64,000 nt of DNA from Mansonella perstans. Lineage: Eukaryota; Nematoda; Chromadorea; Rhabditida; Onchocercidae. Position numbers and translations under genes: made by a program. Under the pieces are notes generated by a model that saw nothing but the letters and a program-made list of their open reading frames with translations, was not told where the DNA came from and did no database searches. Below, in pieces: positions 11,892-25,000 of this stretch. How positions within the stretch are numbered: the stretch's first letter is position 1; each line of letters opens with the position of its first letter. The DNA lies in contig JBAMDO010000149.1 of NCBI GenBank assembly GCA_037074765.1, positions 372,001-436,000 on the forward strand. Reading direction: 5' to 3'.

Positions 11892-14129
11892 TTAACGAAG
11901 CATTTCACCAGATTTATTAATTGAATTTGATGGCTTAGATTGCGGCACTTGCTGAGACTTTCCTGAACTTCCAAATTGCTGTCCGTTGCCCCTAAAAAAC
12001 AAGATAAATTCACATCATAATATTTATGGGTAAGATTAAAATCCGTTATTGCAGAGAGCATGCAAACTATCCATAAAAAGTATCACCGAAAATGCCTAAA
12101 AAAAAACAAGAATGCTTAAATGGTTAAAATTCAATTTTCAAAAAATGAGAAGTGTTCACCTGGCTTCTTTTTCATCCTTCTCTCGCTGTTCATGAGCAAG
12201 ATATGCCGTGTTTGATAGAAATGCCAACAATCCTTTATGACATCGATTTGCGTAATGACCTTTTTCACCACACTAGGAAATTTGAATAATGAAAATACAA
12301 AGTAGCAGTATAAATTAAGATATTTCGACAAATGTTGAGCTGCATTCTCCGTCAAGTGAGATCAAGCACTTAATATGTCTGCCATCATTCATTTCTTTCG
12401 AAAAAACTTTACTCAAGCAAGAAAAATTTGAAAGTATTTCTTTTAAAAAAAAAAATGCAAAAATATAATCGAAACAAAAAACAAAAGCTGAACAGAAAAA
12501 TCAAATTCCTTGAAAAACCATGGAATGGAACGTTTTATCTTACCTTATAGCAGGTTACATCTGAAAGTGCCTTTTTCTCGGAAAGAGCTACCAACTCCTG
12601 CGAAATCTGTGCATTCACTTTTGACGAATCTAATAATGGTAGCTGAGTTTGAGTGGGTAAATGAGGACAGTACGTCGCCTAGAAACGTTTCTTTTTAGTA
12701 AATAAAAAATTAAATACATTATAAAGGAGAGCAGTGACACATGACCATACCCTGCAGAAAGCAGCACCTTTAGTGTAAAAGTGTGTCTTAAACCATTTAC
12801 TGATATGAGAACCAATTCAAATTGGATTTGTAACTAAAACCTTGTGGCCTCTTTCATGACAATTGTGACACACTATTCCGATGTTATACTGTCCTCGTGC
12901 CCGAAGAATTTGCGTTGTGTCCACAGGTGGGATATTAAATGACGGATGCGCATATTTACAATCCCTTCCATCCATACAAAAGCCTGCCAAATAGTTAGGA
13001 CAAAAAACACGCCGACGATGTCGATGTTTACAGAAGGGGCCTGAAATAGCATTGATGAAAGCAACATCTCTTGCATCCTTGATTCATCTTCAAAAAAAAA
13101 AAAAAATGCGTATATTTTCAAAAAAAGACCGCTTACCATGTCGACAGAATCCACGATCGTACCATGGACAATCCTTGATTTTACTTTCGGGATCAATATG
13201 CCGAAAAGGACACTCACGATTACTGCAAGCCACTGAAAGTGAAGTGAGGAATAAGGATGGATTAAAAAATTTATTTTATAAATTGTTTAAATATTTCCCT
13301 ATGAATAATCCATTTAATTTTCGTCTTATTTATCGGCATTTCATCACAAAATAATTTTGAAAAAATCATTACAGAATATGCTTAACATATGAAAGGACGA
13401 AAACCTACTATATTTCGAGAAAAAGAAACATTCCGGCATTTTACTTAAGTCGTATTCATGTAAGAATTCGCATTGGTCGCCTTTTTTACATAGTCCACGC
13501 AACCAATGTTTACATACCACAGCCTAAAAAACAAGTAAAATGTAAAGCAATGTGAATCAGTTCGTAATAAGTGAAGAGCAAATCACTTCTCCGTTATGAT
13601 TTGGTGTAAGCTGGAAAATATGAAAATGGCACCACGTGAAAAATCTATTTCCACTATAAAAAAGGAGTACTACAGCGACATAACAATATCATGCCTTATC
13701 TCCAACGATATGCCTTAGTGGGCAAACAGCTCCCATTGCACATGTACTTTGTTCATTACGTATACAAACACCACGACCACTTTTGTCCATTCCCGGAAAT
13801 GGAGCCTGGAAAATCTCAATATAAGAAACCTAATGAAAATGATTTATAATATCACTTGAAGATAAATTTCAAAGAAAAAAGAATTCAATGTGAATTAAAA
13901 TTTGCTTAGGAAAAGAAGATTAGACAATTTCCATGATTAAATATTCCCTCCATTTTGCTAACTCCATATATGTAAAATAACAAACCTCTCTTGCTCCACG
14001 TTGCTGCAACAAAAGTTCCTCCACATCCAATAAAGCGCATGATATTCCGGACATGTAATCTTCCATTGTAAGCGGAGTACTACCGAATAGTGAATAATGA
14101 TGATATGGAGTAGCCATTGTTGCTGCCAT
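11892..14129 (-). CDS. cpsf-4: CPSF30, cleavage and polyadenylation specificity factor subunit 4 (337 aa)
   Basis: Exons in transcript order: 13986-14129, 13695-13805, 13409-13523, 13137-13232, 12841-13040, 12544-12678, 12160-12272, 11892-11991; total 1014 nt. CPSF30 helps bind the AAUAAA signal and bridges CPSF160/WDR33 with Fip1 during mRNA 3'-end formation in the nucleus. Five CCCH fingers lie at about residues 62-80, 89-107, 117-135, 145-163 and 169-187, after the family signature P-F-P-G-M-D-K-S-G. Two CCHC zinc knuckles follow at 213-226 and 265-278; human CPSF4 has one. The ATG at 14129 is the first in frame and gives a 48-residue first exon with no finger, as in the family. Intron 2 has a GC donor (13694-13693). 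Identity is firm; the very N-terminus is less certain. Confidence 0.95.
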
Positions 14130-14577
14130 TTTATACTCCTTTAATTTCAACTAATTTAAAAGTTTAATCAAGGCAGTATAGCGCATAAACATACTCTGCT
14201 TCAAAAACGCTTTAAAAAAAAGTCATATAACTGAAAAGTCCAAACATATCAAAAGTACGAGATTGTTTACCAGCTCAGTGCTAAAAAGCGCTATAATAGA
14301 CAATGTCCTGATATTTAGAAAGAACATATGGAACAGATATAATGAGGCCGAACAGTGTGGAATGTTAAAACTTAAATTTCCTTACGTCCGTGAATTAATT
14401 TTCTGTGTTATCAATTCCCTAGCAATTCCATTTCCATTCTCTGCTTAATTTTCATAAAAACTTGATTATCTTCTTTACTATAAATATGTTTTTGATCGGG
14501 CATACTTTAAACTGCTAGCATTGCAAGATCAAGAACTTACACTGATAATTTGAAACGTGATTGAAACGTGAAATTGA
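14130..14577. other. Intergenic gap upstream of cpsf-4
   Basis: About 450 bp between the small minus-strand ORF (stop at 14578) and the cpsf-4 ATG. No gene was seen. The spacing would fit an operon intercistronic region or a compact promoter; the sequence does not decide between them. Confidence 0.5.
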
Positions 14578-14796
14578 TTATTTCCGTGTATTCCACGCTA
14601 AACACTGTAATGTTTGCTCTATCTCTACTGGTCGCCTATATTGCTCGTACGTCAAATAACACAAAATTAAGAACATGCTTCCCTGTCGAAAAAAACACCA
14701 TCCAATAATGAATCCCTCTTCAGATCTTCGATAAGTTAACAACCAGGTCATGCTATGAAAAGCTTTCTGTCCCGATGCTTTAAGCATAGAGGCCAA
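14578..14796 (-). CDS. Unrecognised 72-residue protein with one membrane segment
   Basis: Open frame of 72 codons with a non-AT-biased start (M-A-S-M-L-K-A-S-G-Q-K). It has two or three aromatic-rich stretches and one likely membrane segment around residues 38-48 (S-M-F-L-I-L-C-Y-L), then a polar tail ending W-N-T-R-K. The frame is open for a further 13 codons upstream of the ATG, up to a TGA. It lies between unc-84 and cpsf-4 on the same strand, so it could be a small cistron. The size and single membrane segment resemble mitochondrial inner-membrane accessory proteins, but I have no family match. Confidence 0.4.
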   Translation of the reverse strand: MASMLKASGQKAFHSMTWLLTYRRSEEGFIIGWCFFRQGSMFLILCYLTYEQYRRPVEIEQTLQCLAWNTRK

Positions 14797-16029
14797 ATGG
14801 TTGGCACCGGTATTTTCAGGTTTATATCATAGTACAGATACGAACTACTCAATATTAGACCATATCTCATCCATCAATTTGAGATCGGGCCTAGTAAATT
14901 CATATAAAGTTAATTTTTTAACGCCTTTTACTCTACTGCTTTCTTCTGTCTCTTCACAATCTCTGTGGAAAATTTTTACTTATCGAAGTTCAGGATATCA
15001 TCAGATCATTCAATCCAAATCTTCTTAAATTTCAGGTAGTCAAACAGCTTAACGGTTAACAAAAAACAAAGAAAAACCTAAACAACTCGATAAGTACCTT
15101 ACACTGAACTAGACAGAGTGAATTCGAAATATCTTTATAATATTGCACTCACTGTAACTGCTAAACATTTCAATTCCTTTATTCAAATTACATTACTGAG
15201 AGTAATTTCTGATAATATGATGTGCATAATTGAGAAACAAATCGTTTCCCGTGGACTGTTTCTTCAAAAAAGTTTTCTTTTAAAATCATTACTTCCAGTC
15301 TATCATCCAAAGAATTTATGCAACTCTGTCCTTCATTTACTACAAATTACTTCTGCCACATTATCGAAAAAGATACCCAGTTGATCCCGTAAAACTCTCT
15401 GGTATTTATAACTTTAATATGCTTAACAATTATCAAATTACAAATAATTGGACATAAAATCATATTACAGGAATCAAAAATTAACATAAAAGCAATAATA
15501 ACAGTAAAAAAAAAAAAAAAAAGCTATAAATTTTGCTCTCCACTTATATGTACTCATAACAAAAAAAGCCAGAATATATACCAGAGACAATTCACGTTCA
15601 TGAACACCAATAAAATGTGAATCAGAGAATAGAGAAATCACTGAAGCTACAAAATTTTATTGGTTCTCTCAAACGATTAAATTTTCAAGATGAAATTGAC
15701 ATAGCAACACTCACATACATATACAATATGTTGCAATTTATATTTACAGCCCAAAAAAGTAATGCTCAAATTACTTTCTTGAGATAAAACATTTGTATAA
15801 ACGGAACTGAATTTTTACATTTCATACATTTTAACAAAAAGCAAATTAAAAACTGAATTCAATAACTTTTTTCCTTTGATTTTTTTATGATTAAAGTCAA
15901 TAAGCCCTTTCCCTTAATTTTTATTTCAAATTGTCGAAAAAAAAAACAGACTGTGAACAGCTTTATCGCAAAAAAACAAAACTGAATGGCTTGCTGGGTT
16001 AAATTTTATCTTGGACATTCAAATTTATC
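14797..16029. other. unc-84 3' flank
   Basis: No convincing exon. An 88-codon plus-strand frame (15118-15384) has biased, low-complexity composition and no splice or family support. The stretch probably contains the unc-84 3' untranslated region and an A-rich tract near 15508. Confidence 0.5.
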
Positions 16030-19000
16030 CTACGCCTTTCGCCCATGCACACGAAAACGGTACAAACATGTGTAGTTTGAATCCCAGTTTGAGTGAACCA
16101 CCAATTCAACTATTGATACTGACGTATTGAGCATATTCTGCAAAAAGCTTGCTTGGATACAGTGAGGCTAAAAAGTCTGAGTTAACAGATTTAATGTCAC
16201 ATTTCTCACTTACATTACATGACATCTTCTACACTTTATTTGAATGCCGATCGTATGCAGTTCCCGCAGTCTGAATATGACGGATGACTGTCTAGTTGAC
16301 TACATAGTTAGATAAAATTTATGAAAACAGGAAAAACTTTTTTATTGTAATCCTCTGAATCGAAAAATTTCCTATAAGAAATTTGGACATCAAACCTGTG
16401 CATGAAATGTCTGCAGTGCTCTTTTGTTAATATCATATTCATATTGTCCAATTAATGACTTTGAATTGAGATCATCAACTGCTTTGTAAGACTAAAAAAG
16501 AAATCAGTTAGCCAACTACTTTAAATCCAGAACTGCGCCATAAAAAAATTAATATGTTCTCACTCTCCATTTATTAGCCACTTTCAGTTAAGCAAATGAA
16601 AAACATACGTAAACTTGAAAAAGTTTCGGTGCACTTCTCAAAACTCCATCTGGATGCAACGTTGAATGTAAATGTTCGTAGCTAACTTCTGTGACATAAA
16701 TTGGATGCGACAATTTAACTGTCAAATATCCTTTACCACGAAAAGCCCAGCACTCACCGGCTGCCAAAGAACGATGCTAAAATAAATATAAAGAATCATT
16801 ACATATAAAAATAAAGAATCAATACATACATCCAACGTAAAAAAAGTTGAAATTTTATATCGAAGTTGAATATCGCTCATCATCCCACAACAAAAATATA
16901 TATAAATTACCTGAATGACAGTTCTTGGTGAATAAGAAGAATACCACACCGGAATTCCAAAAACTGATTCCAGTCGTGAATTCTTTCCATATGGTTCCGT
17001 ACAGCGCGTGCTTACAACAGATGCCCCTGTAGAAAATTATTTTGAAAAAAGAAAAGACTACTTTATACCAATTTATTTTCCAATGAGAAACAACAACGAA
17101 TAGTAGAATTTCTCAAACCCTCAAATTATTTGTGGAAAAATCTAATCTCTCAGTTATTTCAAATATATAAATCATCAAAAGGATATGATATATTACCTGA
17201 ACTTTCCAATGCATAATCCGCTTTACCCGTCTTATCTGCATCATATGTATCCAACGCATCAGTTATCATGTTTTTTATCATTGTAAAATCGGATTCCGAT
17301 AGTCCGAGAACAGAACTTAATTTAGTTTCCTGCAAAAAAAAAACTTGAACTTTCACGCACAATCCCAAAAAGGTTCGTGTGTATATAATTTTATTTCGAG
17401 ATATTTGGGTTCCCCGCAATAGAGTGAATTTGTTCAATAATTTATTATTTTGTTGTGCTATAAAGTAATACCACATTTGTTTTTCCCAAAAAAACTCATA
17501 ATTTCGTACGTTTTCCCAAAACTTTTCACTTCCAAATTGAACTTAAATTCATTGTAAACGTACGGAAACGGTAATATTTTTTTGAGCTATGTGACTTGCA
17601 AAGAGAGCAGCGAGTCGATTCTCTACTGCTTCCATTATTTCCAAACGAAATGCCTCTCGTTCCTCATGGGAAGCCTTCTCGAAACGATTTAAACTAAGTG
17701 AAAGTTCCTGAAACTGTCTGATTTACACGCTTACATTTTAATAAAAACATTTATATTATGCATAAGCAAAAGAAAATAATGAAATTGTAAAAAAAAAAAA
17801 AAAAAAAACAAACTGATAAGCAAACGGACTACCCACATATAGATATCCCAATGCAATCAATAATGCCAACCTCAAGGTCATCCTTAATCTTCTTATTCAG
17901 TTCAGTTTTCAATGTGTTCAAATCATCACTTCGTATTATATCACGAGACGTTACTGAGTGAGCGAGTTGTGCAATTTTAGCTTTCTTTTCTTGACGAAGC
18001 TAAATTAAAACTTGAAAAAAAAAATCGGTAATTTAGTTCATTTTTTAGTATGTTCGAATCATATCAATGCAAATAACTAGGCAAACCATCAAATTAAGAA
18101 AGCGTCATATTTATAAAAGATATATTAACCGTGTATGATAACTAATTAGATTACTGGAACATAATACACTGCAATACAATAATAAATGTAATATCTTTGT
18201 CAAGGATCAAGCCTGCTTGAACATCCCAATATACAGGAAACATTTTTAAAAATCGATCAGTAGAAGTATCATTAATAACAGATAACTGTGGAATTTATAG
18301 TAGTCTAAAGTTAAAAAAGAAAAAAATACTTCATCAAACCGAGTGCGAAGATTTTCAACTGCAGATGAAAGTTCCGATAGTTCCTGAAACGAAAAACGCA
18401 ATTAGTCCGAAAATGTACTTATAACAGAAGCCACGGAATCCTTGACGAAGGTGTCTTAAATCATTTATAAAAAGAATAATAGTAATACGCCCTATTAGAC
18501 GTCATATTTGGCATTAAAAAACATTGTTCCATTTTTCAGTAGTTCATACAAAATACATTGGGCTCATATATCCAAAAGCCTAAGAAAAATGAACGACTTT
18601 CTCAAGAAAATGCAATTACAAAAAAAATTACACTAACGTTGGACAAAGCTGACTGCGCTAAATTAGGTAGTCCAGAAGTGCGAGTGATTTTTTGCACAAT
18701 TTCATTCTCAATTTTCCCCGACAGAGTGTCCAGTCGTTCCATCAAACTCCTTTCAACAGCAAAAAAACGCTGAAATTGTAACTGGAGACTAAAAATTTTA
18801 ATTTCAGACATTCAGGAAGAACTTTACGCACAATCTAACGTTTAATCAGGTAGGCATCAAGACATTTCCCTCGAAAATTTGTTGCGAAGTGTTTACGCTT
18901 TGAAATAATTAGAAAATCAAAATTTCGCATTCAACACTCAAATCCCTCAAACACTCATTCTTAAAATTCAGAAAATAAAAAATGAGTAAATGTGAATACA

Positions 19001-22000
19001 GTAGACATGAACAAAATCAAATAGAAAATCGCACCCTTCTCAATTCTTCATCGTATGATTTTTTCAAGTTAGTCATATAGTTTAAAAAATCTTGCTTATT
19101 TTTATGCTGGGACAATTCATCATTAGCTAAAGATGACTCTTTTAACCTGAAATTTACATTAATTTTATTAAAAATTGATAAAATCAGTGAAACTGTAAAA
19201 AGCAAAGCGGAATTTGGCCAGTTACACGGATCAATCTTTGCTAATGCTTCTCTTCCGGAAATATGTTGTAACATACCGATTTCATAGCAGAATCAAATTT
19301 GATGTCATTTTTTAAATTTATGATATTTCTTTTCATACATTACTGAACCGAAAAATTCAGTCCAATTTCAAATCTAAAACAAAAATATAATACGGTTCAT
19401 CTGTAGATAACGGAGAATTTTCTTCGAATATTCTTGATGCCTTATGCATGTTTCTGTAACGATTTTCCTCCATTTCTCGTTCTCTACGCAACTTTAACAC
19501 TTCGAATTCAAGCAATTCCTGCAATAAAATCGTCGAAATGTAATATTATTTATTCTACGAACCAACCGATAACAACCTTTCAACTTTTCTTGTAGAACCT
19601 ATTTCTGTTCTTCGAAAAACATCCAGCTTGAAAAGATACCTTTTCATGTTTTAAATGTTCCAAATTCCACTTAATTTGTTGCTGGTTGAAGTTTTCTGAA
19701 CTAATTACACCATCCTGCAAGATGATTAGACTCAAAAATTCGAAGCTAAAAGAAAACAAAGTCAGAAAAAAACTAAACTATGAAAATCATGGTTGTCAAC
19801 GCTTAAAATCAATTTCATTTTCGACATAAAATCAGAAAACTTAACGATCAAAAAACAAGAATAACTAAAATAATCAAACAATGAAAAATTTAAAAGACAC
19901 AACGAAAAAGAAAAAAACTACCACCTTTTGATTCACAGACGGCATAAGTTGGGTGATAATCGAAATGATGTATGAGGGTGATGCCAACAAAATTTGTACC
20001 ATAGAGCTTATTAATTTCCATAAAAACGTGATTATGTCCACAATATTTTGAGAAATATGATCAACTAAAAAACTGATAACATTTTAAAAAATGGCACGCT
20101 ATGGGTACTTATGCAAGTAAATCAACATTTTAACGATATACAATGTGCAGAATGGGTGCAGTTTTCAATTCACTGAAGTTATTCCAAAACGAAACTAGTA
20201 GCTTTAATTAACTCTGCTTTCACACTGAATCAGATAAGAGTAACAGTTGTCTCCATAACATTAAGTTTCCACAATGTCCACATAAAATAAAAAAGGACAG
20301 AAAAACGAAAGAAACGAAGCACAAGGAACTGGGAGAATAACATGCCCTTCCTTATATTCAAAAATTTCTTCATAAACCGAAATGGAAGAAAATTTAAAAA
20401 TTCATAGTCTATTTTAGCAAAAAATTCCTTTCAAACTGCAAAAGAAAAATATAAATAACACAGAAAAATAACTTCTGATCGATTCCGAAATAGCGAACAT
20501 CTGTTGGACGGCGCCACACACACTGGAACTTAATATACTGACCTTTTCGAAGAAATGAACGATTACCAACTCTCCTGAAATGGATTTAAGTGACGGATAA
20601 ATAAAATATTTGTACATGTAGGCGAAGGAATTTCTATTTAAAAGCAATTTGTAAATTAAAAGCGGAACTTATATACCGAAATTGTACAGATCGTTCGGAA
20701 TTCTACACAAAAAATTATCACTGCACGCATTAGTCAGTGCTTTCGTATCCAATAACTGACCTAAAAGGAGAATTGTCATGGATTTTTCGAACAACATCTA
20801 AAACCTATTGACTGGCAAACTGAACAGCTATGTCAATGATAGAATGCGATGTTAAACATTTCAGCTAAATATCGCTATCAAACTGCTAAATTACAACCAC
20901 GAAAAATACAAATAACGCTCTACAAAAAGAATAAATATTTGACCTTTGAGACTATATATATGTGGAAGAAAGGAATGTTAAATACAAACTGGAAACTGAT
21001 TGTAAATTTGAAAAACAAAATGTCCAACCAGCCATATAAACATATTTCGGTAGCTGAACAATTTGTTCGAGATCATCCCGCAAATGCAACATTGCGCCAT
21101 ATAGCTTTGCAGGATACAATAGGAGGTTACGCAAGAAGTGGAATGCAGCAGATAGTAAATATGAAACATTGCTAAGCAACAAATTTAGGCCACGTTCTAT
21201 TCTTTGTTTCCATCCTGCATTAATATATATGACAATAAATTCAATATTTGCTTGTTATAAAAATCATTCGAAACATTTCCCAGTACTGGTGTTATAACTG
21301 TATTCACTACAAGTTGGATTCTAAAAAATTTTTAGAATCAAAATTACCATCAAAGAAATTCTGTTGGATTTTGACATATAACTTAGTCGCATATACCATT
21401 GGATTATCTTGGCCATCAAGTTCTGTAATAGCATCGTGCATCAGATAAGTAACATCAACAGAGAAAAAAAATTACTGATAAATAATCTCAGAGCTCGTAA
21501 AAGAATCTTTTCAAAATATGGATATTACTGCCAAGCTACTCTGGTTATGAACCTGAATGAAAAATCAAAATGAATCACTCTCGAAAGGATTATTGTTAAT
21601 TTTGTCGCAAAGGATACATAAGAACAATTTCTTCAAGAAACAAAATTTGAAACTGCACTCACGTTTATGAAATATAATGAACAGTAGCAGTAATACTAGC
21701 AAAAGAAATAACCACTTCCACAATGCAGGAAAACATTTTGCCGAATCCCGAATCGAAAAAAGCTGACTGAAAAAAAAAGTTAAAGTTATAAAAAATAAAA
21801 TTGAATGAAGTGGTACCCATCAGTGATTCCTGAGTACATTTCGAATCTTGCCAGTATTCATAACTGAATAAAAAAAAAGACAAATTTACAAAGATTATAC
21901 TTTTTATTATATGCTACTGCTTGGATCATTTTTTGTTGACTTTTAGCAGTTGGAGAACTGACGTCAGCGATTAATACTTTTTTTTTTGCCGGTCTTTTTA

Positions 22001-25000
22001 CTTCTTCACAACCAACTAACAGTCCAGCTCTTGATCCAAATCTGTATAAAACCAAACGATCTGAACAAGATTTCAGCTTGTTTCTTTCTTAGTTTTCCTT
22101 TTTTTTTATTGTAAAAACGGTTTGTAATGAAATAAATTTTTAAAGTATAAAAACAAATAGCGAATTTGTAAACTAAAAAGCATAATGTCGGCTTCAACTT
22201 ACATCATATTATATCTATTTAAAAAAAAAAAAAAAGAAAAAAAACTTAATTTATATCCATAAATTAATTCGATTAAAGAATATGGAAGATAACTTACTGC
22301 TCTGATTGATATGAACGAGAAAATCGATCAATAATGCTGCTGAACATGATCAGTGGAAGAAAGATTATTTTTCTTATTAGAGAGAAAACGGTGACAAAAC
22401 ATGCTGTAGTGATTTCAGACAAAAAATTCGCAAGTCGATTAGTATAAGGTAATGTTTCTTCAGTTCTTAGATTTTTGTATACGGTACGACTGCGCAGATC
22501 ATAGATTGAACAACTGAAATAGTTAATGAAATACCTGGATAAATATTCGCGAACACTGAAAAAACAAACATCTTCAAAAACAGCTTTAAAGAGATGTCCT
22601 CAAGGTGTTGAAGAAACAGGAAGAAACAGGAAACCACTTATTTTGACAAAAATTCTATTAACAGTGGAATGAATGCAAATGTAAAGACAAATCTGATCTT
22701 CAGAATAAAAATTCCGACCCGATCACTTTAGATCAAAATTTGGAGTTTACTTATCGAATCATACCTTCAAATGGAAAGATGGTCAAAGACAAGGGCATCA
22801 CAATTCTGTCAAAACAAGTGCATTTAATTAAAGTTTTTATGGTTTGCATGTTTAGATTTATGAAAATTAATGAATCTTGAAAATTCCGCCAAGTGAACAG
22901 AAATGTGACAATTTGTAAACAAACAAACCTGGAACCACGTAAAATCGAAGTAATTTTTCCAATAGTAAATTCAAAAGTTCTCACTGGCAACAGCATTGCC
23001 ATAAATGTATAGTAAAATAATTTGGAAAACAGTGATTCCACAAATCCTTTGGGCAGTTTCACAGTGCGAACTAATTGACTGTTAATTTCTGATCCACGAT
23101 CTTCCGAGTATTCGTAACTGCTAGTTCTTACACGTCGTTGCACATTACGAGTTGAATCGGATCTAAAATATGCTTTTTTCTATATCAGTTGATAACTGCG
23201 GAATAGAAGAAAACTATCATGAAACAATCGATAAATATAATTCAAGTTAAATCTTTTCAAAGGAAGCATTTTGAAACCAACCACCTGTATGAACTTTGAA
23301 ACAAGAGTAATTATGTGCATTTCAATTTAAATTTGCAAACATCCGAGTCTCTGAGAAATTCAAAAAAAAGATTAGAAATAATTTTCAGTGAAAATTATTA
23401 ACAAAAACAACATACACTGGACTAAACGAAGAACGCTCACGCCATTTATGTACACCATAGTCATCACAGTGATCCAGATTCCTTAGTCTTCGTCGAACTT
23501 CATTTCTGTTTGTTATAAAAGTGATTAAATACTAAAAATTATAAGGAAATTCTTTGCAAGATCACTAGTAGGCCTTTAGCCTACCCCATAAAATGCATTC
23601 AGCAGTACAAAATGAATGTTTGTTTCTTATATTAAGTCTGAAACAAACAAGCATAGGATAACTGTGCTTGATGTGAAGTTGCATTTCAGAAATACACATC
23701 ACTGTAAGACGTACTCAAAGGATTTGACTTCCTACATTATTTCTAACTTCTACAGAGCCTTATTTCAAGCCATCATCATAGTTTTTGATCTACAATTCTT
23801 AATTTTATTAGATTTGACTACATGAAAAAAAATATGAATCCCAGTTAAAACAAGATATTTTATATGATATTATGAGCAAAACAACAATATATATTAATCC
23901 GGTAGGAAATTCTACAAATTCATCAGCAAAAAAGAATCCTACCATAAATAAATAATTAACTTACTGGACGTCATCTCCGGAAAAACAGCAAAGTGTTACC
24001 AAACTGGATCGTGCTAGTTTACTGGCTAAAGAATCAGGTGATGTCATTTGACTACGACACATTGTTTCTTGGTTTGTTGAGGATAACTGGAACTCATTTT
24101 CTTCCTGAAATATTAAAATTTTTTTCTATCTGAATTAATACAAACTTTCGCAGACACGCTAGTTTAAATTAAAATTAAAATAAATACAGACTAACATAAA
24201 AAAGACAGCTGCTATATGCAAAGTAGAGTTAAATACAACTACCTATAGCGCCATGATTCTTCCGAATAATCTATTGAAAATTACTTATTTAACCTATTTT
24301 GAATAGAATCTGAATAAAACCGTCAGTAACATACCCACTAAGAATTAGAAAAATTAATAAAATAGTATCAAGTGATAAAACATTCGTTCATCTGACTTCA
24401 TGGTTTGTATTTTGCTGTGAATGTAAACAATGAAAATCTTTTACGTGCACAAAATGTATTGAGAAAATTGAAGCGTGCAATAAATATCAATTTCTAATTG
24501 AATCATTTTTAGCGAGTAAGTTGCCGCATTGCTGTTGCACAGTAAATAAATTTCAGAATGCGTTAAGTTAATCAAGCACTACCTCGTCTTAAATTTATTA
24601 GATCTGGCGAGAAAAAATCAGTAGAAACCAACCCTTTTTGTTTTCTCCAATTTCTTTGTGCTGTGCTTGTGTTCCTCAGGATCTTAAATATATTTAACAC
24701 TTAAATAATTTAGTGGCACGAAATACAGCAAATGTAGAGCGTAAGGATTTTATGGAATAATGATTTGAAGGAATCAACTCTAAATCTTTAATCGAAATAC
24801 ACAGGAAATCTGCAAATTAAAGCATTAAACATGCAACTTTTTCAAAATATTACGCAAATGTAAAAAGCTAAAAGAGCTAATTCCTTTCTTTCAGTAGTTA
24901 CTTTTATTTTTAAATTCCACCAACGTACGAGATGCTGATTTTAACTGCATCTTCTGCGTAACTGTAAAATGTTCCGGATTTGGAAATATTCCATTGATGA

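Noticed and set aside
12873..13354. ORFs of 100-114 codons on both strands
   Set aside because: They are alternative-frame shadows of cpsf-4 exons 13137-13232 and 12841-13040, whose true frame gives CCCH fingers.
20849..21175. A 108-codon plus-strand ORF that looked like a gene nested in unc-84
   Set aside because: The opposite strand here fits as an unc-84 exon (21029-21214) with a TTAATGCAG acceptor, matching phases and amphipathic content. The plus frame has no splice or family support.
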